Shown: positions 33,251 through 41,866, counted from the first letter of the stretch. The stretch: DNA of 64,000 nt from Parafrigoribacterium_A soli (GCF_040227235.1 NZ_JBELNZ010000003.1:1-64000), one strand, 5' to 3'. The notes: generated from the letters alone by a model not told the origin. Numbers and translations: made by a program.

Positions 33251-34171
33251 ATGCTCGCAACCGACGACGCTGTCGCCCCGTCCCCAGCCCTGCTCAAAGT
33301 TCTCGACGGCGCCGTCGACCTGCACGTGCACTCGGGCCCCAGCCCCTTCCCGCGCCGCCTCAACCACGTCGAGGCCTCCTACGATGCGGCCCGCATCAAC
33401 ATGCGCGCCATCCTCATCAAGTCGCACCACCACAACACTGTGATGGATCTCCTCGCGATGGAGGCGCAGCTGAAGGATGCGCCCACTCCCGCGTACGGTG
33501 GCGTCGCGCTCAACTCCGAGGTCGGCGGCATCAATCCCTCTGCCGTGGCGGTCGCGATTCAAATGGGCGGTCGCTGTGTCTGGGGCCCGACCGTGTCGGC
33601 CGGCCAGCACATCCGGGCTCACAGCCATGACGATGGTTTCCCCAGCGCGGGCTCGAACCTCGAGGAGAAGGAGGTGTCGATCTTCGACGAGAACGGGAAC
33701 GTCTCGGCCGACACCGTGCGCGTGACCCAGCTCGTCGCCGAAGCGGACATCCTGCTGTCGGGCGGTCACCTCGACGCCGAGTCGATGAAGGCGTTCTTCG
33801 CCACCGCCAAGGAGAACGGCGTGCGCCGCCTACTGCTGCACCACCCGGACTTCATCGTCAACGCGGGCGACGCAGACATCGAGGAGATGCTGGGTTACGG
33901 TGCCTTCGTGGAACACGAGTTCTCGATGTACCACCCCGCCGTGGCGGCACCGCAGTTCCCGATCCAGCAGCTCGTGGACTGGATTCACAAGATCGGGCCG
34001 GAGCGCACTGTGCTCGATTCGGACCTCGGTCAAGTGGGCAACCCGCTTCCGGTCGACGGCTACCTCTACGTCATCCAGCAGCTGCTCGACCACGGCGTCG
34101 CGGAGAAGGACATCCGCCAGATGATCTGCCGCAACACCGCGTTCCTGCTCGGCCTGGAGGAGTCCAACTGA
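33251..34171 (+). CDS. DUF6282 family amidohydrolase-like protein
   Basis: The 306-residue protein looks like a metal-dependent TIM-barrel hydrolase. The N-terminal DLHVHSGP gives the HxH-type metal pair, KSHHHNT supplies further histidines, and LLHHPDF and DSDLGQ are later metal-site-like motifs. It fits the DUF6282 group, whose reaction is not known to me. It is the first gene of a plus-strand operon: its stop overlaps the next start (TGATG). Context with BKACE and aldolase suggests hydrolysis or ring-opening of an organic acid derivative. Confidence 0.75.
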   Translation: MLATDDAVAPSPALLKVLDGAVDLHVHSGPSPFPRRLNHVEASYDAARINMRAILIKSHHHNTVMDLLAMEAQLKDAPTPAYGGVALNSEVGGINPSAVAVAIQMGGRCVWGPTVSAGQHIRAHSHDDGFPSAGSNLEEKEVSIFDENGNVSADTVRVTQLVAEADILLSGGHLDAESMKAFFATAKENGVRRLLLHHPDFIVNAGDADIEEMLGYGAFVEHEFSMYHPAVAAPQFPIQQLVDWIHKIGPERTVLDSDLGQVGNPLPVDGYLYVIQQLLDHGVAEKDIRQMICRNTAFLLGLEESN

Positions 34172-35103
34172 TGCGCAGGGCCGAGAAGGTGATCATCAGC
34201 ACGGCGATCACGGGAAGCGTCAACGTACCGTCGCAGAGCGAGTATCTCCCTCTCGGCCCCGAGCAGGTGGTGCAGGCGTCGCTCGAGGCCGTCGCCGCGG
34301 GCTCCGCGATCATCCACCTGCACGCCAGGCACCCCGACGGCCGACCCGCGTTCGAGCCCGAGGTGTTCGAGCAGATCATCCCCGCGATCCTCGAGAAGAC
34401 CGACGCTGTCATCAACATCAGCACGGGTGGTGCGTCCTCGATGACCATGGATGAGCGGCTCGCCGCGTCGAGGCGCTTCAGCCCCGAACTCGCGTCGCTC
34501 AACATGGGCTCGATGAACTTCGTCTACTCCGGGATCGCCGACAAGGTCAGCCACTGGAAGTACGACTGGGAGAAACAGTACGTGCTGAACACCTACTCCA
34601 ATCCGTTCGTCAACTCCTTCGACAAGATCGAGTACGCGCTGCGGGAGCTCGGCGAGAACGGCGGCACGCGCTTCGAGTACGAGTGCTACGACATCGGGCA
34701 CCTCTACTCCCTCGCGCACTTCGTGGACAAGGGTCTCGCCAAGCCGCCGTTTCTCATTCAGGGTGTGTTCGGCATCCTCGGCGGAATCGGCGCCGACCAC
34801 GAGAACCTCACCCACATGGTCGCCGTCGCCGACAAGCTCTTCGGCGACGACTACTACTTCTCCGCCTTCGCTGCCGGTCGCGGCCAGATGCAGTTCGGTA
34901 CGCACAGCGCCTGGCTCGGCGGCCACGTGCGCGTGGGCCTCGAAGACAGTCTGTGGATCGGCAAGGGCGAGCTCGCCACGAGCAACGCCCAGCAGGTCGA
35001 GAAGATTCGCGCCGTGGTCGAAGACCTCGGTAAGCAGATCGCGACACCAGACGACGCACGCCGGATGCTCGCCCTTAAGGGCGTCGACAAAGTAACGCTG
35101 TAG
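34171..35103 (+). CDS. BKACE-family beta-keto acid cleavage enzyme
   Basis: The 310-residue protein belongs to the 3-keto-5-aminohexanoate cleavage enzyme family (BKACE, DUF849). Family enzymes use Zn2+ to condense a beta-keto acid with acetyl-CoA, giving acetoacetate and a CoA thioester. The metal motif HLHARHPDG lies near residue 50, and NISTGG and the family stretch GIGADHENLTHMV follow. Family specificity is very broad, so the substrate cannot be named. It is coupled to the DUF6282 gene and precedes the bicupin gene by 14 bases. Confidence 0.87.
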   Translation: MRRAEKVIISTAITGSVNVPSQSEYLPLGPEQVVQASLEAVAAGSAIIHLHARHPDGRPAFEPEVFEQIIPAILEKTDAVINISTGGASSMTMDERLAASRRFSPELASLNMGSMNFVYSGIADKVSHWKYDWEKQYVLNTYSNPFVNSFDKIEYALRELGENGGTRFEYECYDIGHLYSLAHFVDKGLAKPPFLIQGVFGILGGIGADHENLTHMVAVADKLFGDDYYFSAFAAGRGQMQFGTHSAWLGGHVRVGLEDSLWIGKGELATSNAQQVEKIRAVVEDLGKQIATPDDARRMLALKGVDKVTL

Positions 35104-35117
35104 AGAAAGACATCACC

Positions 35118-36032
35118 ATGACCATGTATGCCAAGGACGACATCCGCTCGAAGCTCGCGCCAGCATCGGCGCCTGCGCGGGCCGTTGACCCGTCCACGCC
35201 GATCAAGCCGTCGCAGTGGATCGAGTTCCTCTCGCTCGAGCCGAGCGAAACCGCAGAGCACGGCAGCCGCACCTGGATCGCCCGGGCCACGAACCTCGTG
35301 ATCGCCTACACGCAGGCGAAGGCCGGCGATGTCTTCGCTCGCGAGGGCCAGCCAGACGAGTACGCGGTGCTGCAGTACTCCGAGAGCGCACCCTTCCACG
35401 TCGCCGCCGGTTCGGACACGGCGACCGTGACGGAGGAGGCGTTCGTCGTCGTGCCTCCCGGGGACAGCCGCATCGAGGTCATGGCCGACGGCGTGCTCAT
35501 CCGCCTGTTCTCGACGGTGGCCGACGACCTGCGCGAGGGCGCGCTCAACGCCGACGCCTATGCCGAGCCTGACCTGCGCGCGGCGGACCTCGTGCCGTGG
35601 CCCGATCCGGTCGGCGGTTTCCGGCTTCGCGTCTACAAACTGGCGGACACCCCGATCGCCGAGGGGCGCTTTGGTCGCATCTTCCGCACGACCAATCTCA
35701 TGGTCAACTTCCTCGCCGAGGAGCCGGGCCCGCGCAACAAGTTCAAGCTCTCGCCGCACTTCCACGACGACTTCGAGCAGATCTCGCTCGCGGTCAAGGG
35801 TAGCTTCATCCACCACATCCGTTACCCCTGGGGTCCGGACTCGACGCAGTGGCGCCCGGACGAGAGCCGCCAGATCGCGACCCCGTCGATCTGCATCATC
35901 CCGCCGCCCACGGTGCACACCACCCAGGGCATCGGCGATCACCAGCAGCTGATCGACGTCTTCTCGCCGCCTCGGGAAGACTTCTCGGCATCCGGCTGGG
36001 TGCTCAACGCCGACGATTACCCGTCGAAGTGA
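35118..36032 (+). CDS. Bicupin protein of unknown function
   Basis: The 304-residue protein has two cupin-like halves. The second is clearest, with PHFHDDFEQISLAVKG and, about 50 residues on, PPPTVHTTQG, giving a His/Glu metal site. The first half (about 60-140) holds a weaker cupin with VVVPPGDSRIEV. Cupins in catabolic operons act as dioxygenases, isomerases or lyases; I cannot tell which. Its stop overlaps the aldolase start in GTGA, which ties it firmly to this pathway. Confidence 0.7.
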   Translation: MTMYAKDDIRSKLAPASAPARAVDPSTPIKPSQWIEFLSLEPSETAEHGSRTWIARATNLVIAYTQAKAGDVFAREGQPDEYAVLQYSESAPFHVAAGSDTATVTEEAFVVVPPGDSRIEVMADGVLIRLFSTVADDLREGALNADAYAEPDLRAADLVPWPDPVGGFRLRVYKLADTPIAEGRFGRIFRTTNLMVNFLAEEPGPRNKFKLSPHFHDDFEQISLAVKGSFIHHIRYPWGPDSTQWRPDESRQIATPSICIIPPPTVHTTQGIGDHQQLIDVFSPPREDFSASGWVLNADDYPSK

Positions 36033-36820
36033 CCGAGCTGCGCAGGTCCAGGAGCCTGTTCAGGAAGGCCATCGCCAACCCGGATGCGCCGGCTCTCGGC
36101 ACGTGGGTCAAGATCCCGGCGATGGAGAGCATGGAGCTGGTGGCCCTCGCGGGCTTCGACTTCGTGGTGATCGACCTCGAGCACTCCGCGATGAGCCTCG
36201 AGAGCGCGTACCGTCAGATCGGCGTCGCGCTGCTCAGCGGGGTGTCGCCGATCGTGCGTGTTCCGAGCCTGGATGGCGGCATCGTGCAGCGCATCCTCGA
36301 TGCCGGTGCGGAGGGCATCATGCTCCCGCACGTCGACACCGTCGAGCAGGCGCAGGCCGCGGTGTCGGCCATGCGCTTCCCGCCGGTGGGCACCCGCGGG
36401 GTCGGCAGCACCAGTCGCGCGGGCTCGTGGGGCGCGGTCTCCCGCGCGGAGTACCTGCGCTACGGCCAGGAGGAGGTCGTGCTGATCGCGCAGATCGAGA
36501 GCGCGGTCGCAGCCCGGAACGCGGGAGCCATCGCGGCCGTCGACGGCGTCGACACCCTGCTGATCGGCGCGGCGGACCTCTCCACGAGCGAGGGCAAGAC
36601 GGAATCGGACCCCGGGATCGTCGCCATCATCGCCGACGCGATCGCCGCGACTAAAGCCGTGGGCAAGCCGATCGGCAACGCCGGTGGCGCATCCGCGGCG
36701 TCGGTGCAGGCCGCCGTCGACGCGGGCTACAGCTTCACCCTGATGAGCAACGACGCGAGCCTGCTCGGTTCCGCCGCCGCGGCCGCCGTCGCGGCGGGAC
36801 GCACTGTGGGCTATCGCTAG
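36029..36820 (+). CDS. HpcH/HpaI-family aldolase
   Basis: The 263-residue protein is a class II aldolase/citrate-lyase-beta-like TIM barrel, typically splitting a 4-hydroxy-2-oxo acid into pyruvate and an aldehyde. The catalytic histidine is in DLEHSAMS, the metal glutamate in IAQIES and the metal aspartate in IGAADLS; VPSLDGGIVQRILDAGAEG is also typical. The GTG at 36029 was chosen because it overlaps the bicupin stop in GTGA and begins the family match; the longer frame upstream lies inside the bicupin gene. Confidence 0.87.
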   Translation: MTELRRSRSLFRKAIANPDAPALGTWVKIPAMESMELVALAGFDFVVIDLEHSAMSLESAYRQIGVALLSGVSPIVRVPSLDGGIVQRILDAGAEGIMLPHVDTVEQAQAAVSAMRFPPVGTRGVGSTSRAGSWGAVSRAEYLRYGQEEVVLIAQIESAVAARNAGAIAAVDGVDTLLIGAADLSTSEGKTESDPGIVAIIADAIAATKAVGKPIGNAGGASAASVQAAVDAGYSFTLMSNDASLLGSAAAAAVAAGRTVGYR

Positions 36821-36869
36821 TCGCGCGCCGGCGGTCGATACCATCCAAGAACAGCACAAAGGAGAGCTC

Positions 36870-37640
36870 ATGACCACCACCCCGTCCACCGGACTGCTCG
36901 AAGGCAAGGTCGTGCTCGTCGTCGGCGCGAGCGCGGGCATCGGCGCAGATGCCGCGGGCGTCTTCGCGCGCGAGGGCGCGTCAGTCATGCTCGCCGCGCG
37001 CTCGGAGGGGCCGCTCAAGCAGCTCGCCGCGTCTCTCACCGACGAGGGCCACGATGCCGCGTACGTCGTGGGTGACGTGAGCGTGGCCCAGGACGTCGCG
37101 CACTTCGTCGACGCCACTCTCGAGCGCTTCGGCCGGCTCGACGGCGCGTTCAACAACGCCGCGATGACGGGATCGGGCCTGCTGCACGAGGTGCCCGAGG
37201 AAGACTTCGACCGGATGATGGCGGTGAACGTGAAGGGCGTGTGGCTCTGCATCCGCGAGGAGGTTCGTGCCATGCGCGCGGCAGGCTCCGGCGCAATCGT
37301 CAATGCGAGCAGCATCGGCGGACTGCGCGGCAGCTCCGGGATGGGCGCGTATCAGGCCTCGAAGCACGCGGTCATCGGTCTCACCCGCACGGCCGCGCAC
37401 GACAACGGACCCGCTGGCATCCGGGTCAACGCGATCGCCCCCGGGCCGATCGAGACGCCGATGCTCGCGCAGACCCGCATCGCCATCCCCGGCGGCGTCG
37501 AGGCGCGCATTGCCGCCACGCCGCTGCGCAAGGTCGGCACCACCGTCGAGGTCGGCAACACCGCGGCCTGGCTGCTGAGCGACCGCGCGAGCCACATCAG
37601 CGGCGTCATCCTGCCGGTGGACGGCGGCTTCAGCTCCTAA
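36870..37640 (+). CDS. SDR-family oxidoreductase
   Basis: The 256-residue classical short-chain dehydrogenase has the loop GASAGIGADAA, FNNAAM, and the active-site YQASKHA with Ser upstream in ASSIGG; the C-terminal GVILPVDGGFSS is typical. AAGGAG lies five bases before the ATG. It is the last gene of the DUF6282 operon and probably oxidises or reduces a hydroxyl or keto group of the pathway intermediate. It overlaps the convergent thioredoxin-like gene by four bases. Confidence 0.87.
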   Translation: MTTTPSTGLLEGKVVLVVGASAGIGADAAGVFAREGASVMLAARSEGPLKQLAASLTDEGHDAAYVVGDVSVAQDVAHFVDATLERFGRLDGAFNNAAMTGSGLLHEVPEEDFDRMMAVNVKGVWLCIREEVRAMRAAGSGAIVNASSIGGLRGSSGMGAYQASKHAVIGLTRTAAHDNGPAGIRVNAIAPGPIETPMLAQTRIAIPGGVEARIAATPLRKVGTTVEVGNTAAWLLSDRASHISGVILPVDGGFSS

Positions 37641-37960
37641 CGCTGAGCGCGGCCGGGCAACTGACGAAGCGCGTCGACGAGCTGCTCCTCGCTCGGCGCC
37701 CCGGCAAACCGGGTGCCAACGCGGTAGACGCGACAGGCAAGCTCCGGCAGCGTTTCCGCACCGGGAAAGAGGTCGGCGCCATCCACGAGGATCGTCGGCG
37801 AGCCCGCGAACAGATACCTCGCCGCGTCCTCCGCCGTGTTCAGCAGCACGACATTCACGGGAGCATCGCCGTGACCGGTTGCGCCGAGCGCGCGGGCGAG
37901 GCGCTCGCCCGTCTCCTCCCAGTTCGGACATTCCGTGATGTGCAGCAGCGTGATCTCCAT
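37637..37960 (-). CDS. Thioredoxin-like DF-family (seleno)protein homologue
   Basis: The 107-residue protein starts MEITLLHITECPNW, matching small thioredoxin-fold proteins annotated as DF family (seleno)protein, where the single cysteine (here C11) may be selenocysteine in relatives. The segment SPTILVDGADLFPG corresponds to the cis-proline side of the fold. There is one active-site cysteine rather than CxxC, and no UGA, so this is the cysteine form. The start at 37960 begins the family match; the longer frame lies under the divergent hydrolase gene. Confidence 0.6.
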   Translation of the reverse strand: MEITLLHITECPNWEETGERLARALGATGHGDAPVNVVLLNTAEDAARYLFAGSPTILVDGADLFPGAETLPELACRVYRVGTRFAGAPSEEQLVDALRQLPGRAQR

Positions 37961-38032
37961 GCTTCCATCCTGCCTCGCGACTCCCGGCGGCGCTGGTGCT
38001 GCGCGCGATGCGAAGTGGTGCAGGCTGGGTGC

Positions 38033-38821
38033 GTGGACTATGTGCAGAATCCGGCCGACGGCATCCGTATCGCCTATCGAGTGAGTGGAAGCGGCCCGGC
38101 GCTCGTGATGCTGCACGGCACTGCGCTGTCGCAGGCGATCTGGCGCGGCTTCGGCTACGTGCGCGACTTCGAGACCGAGTACACGACGATCACGCTCGAC
38201 CTGCGCGGGCACGGGCGCAGCGACAGGCCGCACGAGCGGTCGGCCTACAGCGCCGAATCGATGGTGTCGGATGTTCTGGCCGTGCTCGATGAGACCGGCA
38301 CCGACCGCGCGCACTACCTCGGCTATTCGCTCGGCGGGCGGGTTGGCTTCTCGCTCGCGGCGACGCATGCCGAGCGGATGCTGAGCTTCGTCAGCGTCGG
38401 AGGCTCGCCCCGCATCCGTGCAGACACCTTCGATCGCGTCTTCTTCCCCGGCTGCATCGACGCGCTCGAGTCGGGAGGCATGGAGGGCTTCATCGAGGGG
38501 TGGGAGCGCTCCGGAGCGAGACTGGATGCGTCCACCCGCGCGGCCTTCACCGCCAACGACCCGCTCGCCCTCGCGGCATACATGCGCGAGTCGCAGAACG
38601 ACCCGGGCGTCGCGGACCACGTGCTCGCGGGCATCCGCGTGCCCACCCTGCTGCTGGTCGGCTCCCGCGACGAGGAGCGGCTGGTCGCGGCACGTGCTGC
38701 GGCCGAGGTCATGCCGTCCGCGACCCTGCGCGTGCTCGAGGGCGCCCACCACGGCGACACGCCGCGGCACGCGGAGGCCAGGCCGGCCATCCGCGAGTTC
38801 CTCGCCGCGCTGCCGCGCTGA
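38033..38821 (+). CDS. Alpha/beta hydrolase
   Basis: The 262-residue hydrolase has the oxyanion motif LHGTALSQ, the nucleophile in GYSLGGRVG, an acid in VGSRDEE and a histidine in GAHHGDTPRH. It resembles 3-oxoadipate enol-lactonase or general esterase types; no specific substrate is visible. The GTG at 38033 was chosen as the start of the family match. It is divergent from the thioredoxin-like gene, 72 bases apart, and is followed by a palindromic repeat. Confidence 0.8.
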   Translation: MDYVQNPADGIRIAYRVSGSGPALVMLHGTALSQAIWRGFGYVRDFETEYTTITLDLRGHGRSDRPHERSAYSAESMVSDVLAVLDETGTDRAHYLGYSLGGRVGFSLAATHAERMLSFVSVGGSPRIRADTFDRVFFPGCIDALESGGMEGFIEGWERSGARLDASTRAAFTANDPLALAAYMRESQNDPGVADHVLAGIRVPTLLLVGSRDEERLVAARAAAEVMPSATLRVLEGAHHGDTPRHAEARPAIREFLAALPR

Positions 38822-38858
38822 GCGAGCTCGTCGCGCTCGTCGCCGCGGCGCGTCGAGC

Positions 38859-38954
38859 ATTCATAACTCAGGCAATATCGTCGCGCGAGCTCCGCACGAC
38901 CCGAATCCGCGGCACGAAACCTCGCCGTTTCGGAAGTCTGCCTGAGTTATGAAA
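38859..38954. repeat. TTCATAACTCAGGCA palindromic repeat, copy 1
   Basis: The arms TTCATAACTCAGGCA (38860-38874) and TGCCTGAGTTATGAA (38939-38953) are perfect inverted repeats; ATT/AAAT flanks extend the match. The 64-base interior is GC-rich and differs from copy 2 at 47975-48065. It lies between two convergent hydrolase genes. Confidence 0.75.
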
Positions 38955-38989
38955 TGCGAGTCGGCACCGACCGCGTACACCGAGAACGA

Positions 38990-39826
38990 TTAGCACTGCG
39001 CGCGGGCGCGGAGCCAATCCATGGCGACCGGCGCCACGTCGAGGATCGAGACGTGGCCGTCGTGCGGACGCACCCAGAGTTCCGCGTCGGGGCAGTGCCC
39101 CAGCAGCCACTCGGAGTGTGACCGCGGCACAACGCGATCGCGGCCGCCGTGCGCGAGCAGCACCGGCTGCGTGATGGCCGAAACCTCGAAGCCCCACGGT
39201 GCGACGTAGGCGAGGTCATCGTCGATCAGCCCATCCAATCCAGCAGCGGATGCGACGCCCACGTCATCCCCGAGGGACGACCAGGTGCCCTCGAGGGCGG
39301 CATAGTCGCGGCCGATGAAGCTCGTGGGGTCGAACTCGCTCGACTCCTCAAAGAGCGCACGCGCCGCGCGCCCCTGTTCGGCCGCACGCAGAGACGGACC
39401 GCCGCCAGCCATGCCCCCGTACCAGTCGAGACCGTCCGCGCCGAAGGGTGCGAGCGTTGCCAGGCATGCCACGGCACTGACGCGATCCGGCAGCAGCGCG
39501 CCGCACGCGAGGGCGTGCGGCCCACCGCCCGATGCGCCCATCACCGCGAAGCGATCGACACCGAGTGCGTCGGCGAGCTGCGCCACATCGGATGCCGCGG
39601 AAGCGACATCCCGACCCGGTTTAGGCGTCGAGCCGCCATAGCTCGGCCGACCGTACGAGACCAGACGGATGCCGCGCTCGGCTGCCGCCGCAACGAGAGG
39701 CGCGAGCGGTGCACCGGTCTGCGGCGATCCGTGGTGCCACAGCACGGTGAATGCCTCGGGGGAATTCGTGTCGTGGACTCGAACCGTGCGGCCGTCGTCG
39801 AGCCGCACATCCTGAACCGTCGTCAT
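38990..39826 (-). CDS. Alpha/beta hydrolase
   Basis: The 278-residue hydrolase has HHGSPQTG for the oxyanion hole, GASGGGPHAL with the nucleophile, an acid in HGGRDRVVP and the histidine in RPHDGHVSI. It belongs to the epoxide-hydrolase/esterase-like superfamily; the substrate is unknown. It ends 36 bases from a palindromic repeat. The PPOX-type gene upstream ends 12 bases before its start, so they may be cotranscribed. Confidence 0.8.
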   Translation of the reverse strand: MTTVQDVRLDDGRTVRVHDTNSPEAFTVLWHHGSPQTGAPLAPLVAAAAERGIRLVSYGRPSYGGSTPKPGRDVASAASDVAQLADALGVDRFAVMGASGGGPHALACGALLPDRVSAVACLATLAPFGADGLDWYGGMAGGGPSLRAAEQGRAARALFEESSEFDPTSFIGRDYAALEGTWSSLGDDVGVASAAGLDGLIDDDLAYVAPWGFEVSAITQPVLLAHGGRDRVVPRSHSEWLLGHCPDAELWVRPHDGHVSILDVAPVAMDWLRARAQC

Positions 39827-39838
39827 CGGGCCGCGAAC

Positions 39839-40204
39839 TCAGATCTCGATGCAGTCCGCGACGCAGCTGTCGCCGTCCGGCGGCGTGAGGACCTCGGGGC
39901 GGTGCAGGATTGCGCGGGAGGGGATCACCGCAAGCACGTCGCCGTCGAACTGGGCGGCTCCGTCAACGATGAGCGAGTAGCCGTCGGGCTGAGCCGGTGG
40001 CCACACGAGCGAGACCTTCGGCCGCTGGCTCGTGTTCTTCTGCACGCGTGAGCTCGGAGCGGGCACCACCAGCCGGTCAGCCGAGAGTGCCGGCTTCACG
40101 GGCGAGGTGTGGATGCGATCACCGTCCGCGATGGTGACCAGATAGGCGAACCCGTACTCCGCGACGGTCTTCGCCAACACCTGCATATCCACTGGCTTGC
40201 TCAT
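39839..40204 (-). CDS. Pyridoxamine-5'-phosphate-oxidase-like flavoprotein
   Basis: The 121-residue split-barrel protein is of the PPOX family (FMN or F420 binding), judged from YLVTIADGDRIHTSPV and the central RPKVSLVWPP. In actinobacteria many such small proteins bind F420 or haem. A TAGTGT box six bases upstream of the ATG (40211-40216) indicates a leaderless transcript. Confidence 0.7.
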   Translation of the reverse strand: MSKPVDMQVLAKTVAEYGFAYLVTIADGDRIHTSPVKPALSADRLVVPAPSSRVQKNTSQRPKVSLVWPPAQPDGYSLIVDGAAQFDGDVLAVIPSRAILHRPEVLTPPDGDSCVADCIEI

Positions 40205-40210
40205 GAGTCC

Positions 40211-40216
40211 ACACTA
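40211..40216 (-). promoter_or_regulatory. Leaderless -10 box of the PPOX gene
   Basis: TAGTGT on the minus strand is followed by six bases and the ATG at 40204. Confidence 0.4.
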
Positions 40217-40246
40217 ATTCGTGGGGCAGATTGCTGCCCCACGAAT
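40217..40246 (-). terminator. Terminator of the arsR-SRPBCC operon
   Basis: A perfect 12-bp stem, ATTCGTGGGGCA (40217-40228) with TGCCCCACGAAT (40235-40246), has a six-base loop. It lies 31 bases after the SRPBCC stop and just before the PPOX promoter. Confidence 0.7.
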
Positions 40247-40277
40247 CTTCTGTCTTGGCGTGCTCACGTGCGGCCGG

Positions 40278-40760
40278 TCAGGCAGCCGGCTCCGGGTCGA
40301 AGAGCGGCTGTCCGGTCTCCAGCAGGGTCTTCAGTCCGTCGATGACGGTGAGCCAACCGATGCCTCCGATGCTCTGAGCGGTCTTCGGGGAGTTCTCCAG
40401 CCGGTCGTGTGTTGCGGTGAGCAGACAGACACCGCGACCCTGTTCCTCGATCAGCCAGGTGACCCGACTCCGCGGTTCGGCGGCCATTTCCTCGTCATAG
40501 AGTGAGCGCCAGGGCACGACCAGCCTGTGCGGCGGATCGGCCTCTTCGATGATCTCGTCGCCCCACAGCGTCGTCCCGTCGGGCGCGTAGTACCGAAATG
40601 GAGTTCCGGCCTCCCCGGTCGTCTCGACGCGAGCGCCGTGGAAGTACCTGCTGGTGAATTCCGGTGTAGTGATGGCGTCCCAGATCCGCTGGGCACTCGC
40701 CCGGATCAGGACCTGGTAGACCTGGGTCGTCGTGCCGGTGAGCGTGTTCGTAGTGTTCAT
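40278..40760 (-). CDS. SRPBCC/AHSA1-family protein
   Basis: The 160-residue protein has the START-like AHSA1 fold: an N-terminal strand VYQVLIRASAQRIWDAITTPE and the C-terminal helix GGIGWLTVIDGLKTLLETG. Members bind small hydrophobic ligands. The ATG at 40760 overlaps the ArsR stop by four bases, and ArsR plus SRPBCC is a very common pair in actinobacteria. The longer upstream frame lies inside the arsR gene. Confidence 0.85.
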   Translation of the reverse strand: MNTTNTLTGTTTQVYQVLIRASAQRIWDAITTPEFTSRYFHGARVETTGEAGTPFRYYAPDGTTLWGDEIIEEADPPHRLVVPWRSLYDEEMAAEPRSRVTWLIEEQGRGVCLLTATHDRLENSPKTAQSIGGIGWLTVIDGLKTLLETGQPLFDPEPAA

Positions 40761-41077
40761 TTTTCGCCCTCCAATTGTTCTTTGAGTTCGGTGAGCGCGC
40801 TGACGCGTCGCTCGGTGTACTTGTTGATCCACCTGTCGTGGATCAGTCGAATCGGGACCGGATTGAGAAAGTGCAGCCGTTCCCGCCCGACCTTGCGGGA
40901 GGTGATGAGTCCGGCATCCTCGAGCACCCTGAGGTGCTTCATCACGCCGAAACGGGTCATCTCCGCATCGGTCTCCAGCTCGCCGAGCGCGCGGCCATCA
41001 CGCTCGAAGAGCTGGTCAAGCAGGTGGCGGCGGGTCGGGTCGGCCAACGCCTTGAATACGAGATCGCCGTCATCCAT
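40757..41077 (-). CDS. ArsR-family regulator
   Basis: The 106-residue winged-helix protein (LADPTRRHLLDQLFE, then ELETDAEMTRFGVMKHLRVLE and a wing) belongs to the metal-independent ArsR group usually paired with AHSA1 proteins. No metal-binding cysteines are present. A perfect AGGTGAC-N6-GTCACCT dyad at 41090-41109 lies directly upstream, so it very likely represses its own operon. Confidence 0.87.
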   Translation of the reverse strand: MDDGDLVFKALADPTRRHLLDQLFERDGRALGELETDAEMTRFGVMKHLRVLEDAGLITSRKVGRERLHFLNPVPIRLIHDRWINKYTERRVSALTELKEQLEGEK

Positions 41078-41089
41078 CCTGGAATAATA

Positions 41090-41109
41090 GGTGACCTATT
41101 AGTCACCTG
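41090..41109. promoter_or_regulatory. ArsR operator
   Basis: AGGTGAC-N6-GTCACCT is a perfect 7-6-7 inverted repeat starting 13 bases upstream of the arsR start. TAATAGGTGACCTATT also offers -10-like sequence, so binding would block the promoter. Confidence 0.6.
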
Positions 41110-41183
41110 TCAAGGATAGGTTCTTCCCGACAGAGTGAACGGGCCACGGTGGCGCCACGTTATCCGGCCGCAGTGTCTCCGCG

Positions 41184-41732
41184 CTAGAACTCGACATCGG
41201 CGGTAGGCACGACCGAGGCGGTTCTGCCGGGAGCGGTTTCGAAGCTCCAGTAGAGGTTCGTGTGCGCGATGACCTGCGCGGGCGGTGGCGCGCCCCATTC
41301 GGTGAGGTCTTCGGTGGTGTGCGCGTCGGAGACCAGTGTGGCGTCATACCCGCGAGTGAATCCGCCGTGCAGCGTCGAGCGGACGCAGGCATCCGTCTGC
41401 CCGCCGACCACCACGAGTTGACCGACACCCGCCTCGTTAAGCACCCGCTCCAGATCGGTCGCCTCGAAGGAGTCGCCGTACCGCTTGCGGATCACACTCT
41501 CGCCATCGGCCGGCTGGAGCTCGGGAACGATCCGCCAGACCTCGCTGTCGATGGGCAGCTCCTCCGAGGAGTGCTGCACCCACACGACGGGAACCGACTC
41601 CGCCCGGGCACGGTCGACCAGACTGGAGATATTGGCGATCACCGCCTCCCGTTCGTGCGCGGCGGCGAAGACTCCGTTCTGCACATCGATCACGAGCAGC
41701 GCGGTGCCGGAACGGTCAGCGGGGTGCGTCAT
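41184..41732 (-). CDS. Isochorismatase-family cysteine hydrolase
   Basis: The 182-residue protein has the catalytic triad of the cysteine-hydrolase/isochorismatase family: D16 in VIDVQNG, K83 in RKRYGDSF and C116 in QTDACVRST with the preceding cis-peptide. Substrates of the family include amides and nicotinamide. The ATG at 41732 is chosen over 41744 because GGAGG lies five bases upstream. Confidence 0.87.
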   Translation of the reverse strand: MTHPADRSGTALLVIDVQNGVFAAAHEREAVIANISSLVDRARAESVPVVWVQHSSEELPIDSEVWRIVPELQPADGESVIRKRYGDSFEATDLERVLNEAGVGQLVVVGGQTDACVRSTLHGGFTRGYDATLVSDAHTTEDLTEWGAPPPAQVIAHTNLYWSFETAPGRTASVVPTADVEF

Positions 41733-41866
41733 GGCGACCTCCAAACGTGGTGGGCTGATTCTTCACGTTAGCTCCCGCATCCGACAATCGCAGTACGAAA
41801 CATTGCGCGACGAGACGCCGCGTGGCACCCTCGACATCACAACGGCCGGCTCGAACGGAGCACACC

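Noticed and set aside
37637..37960. Selenoprotein with in-frame UGA
   Set aside because: The position that holds selenocysteine in some relatives is a normal cysteine codon here; no UGA is read through.
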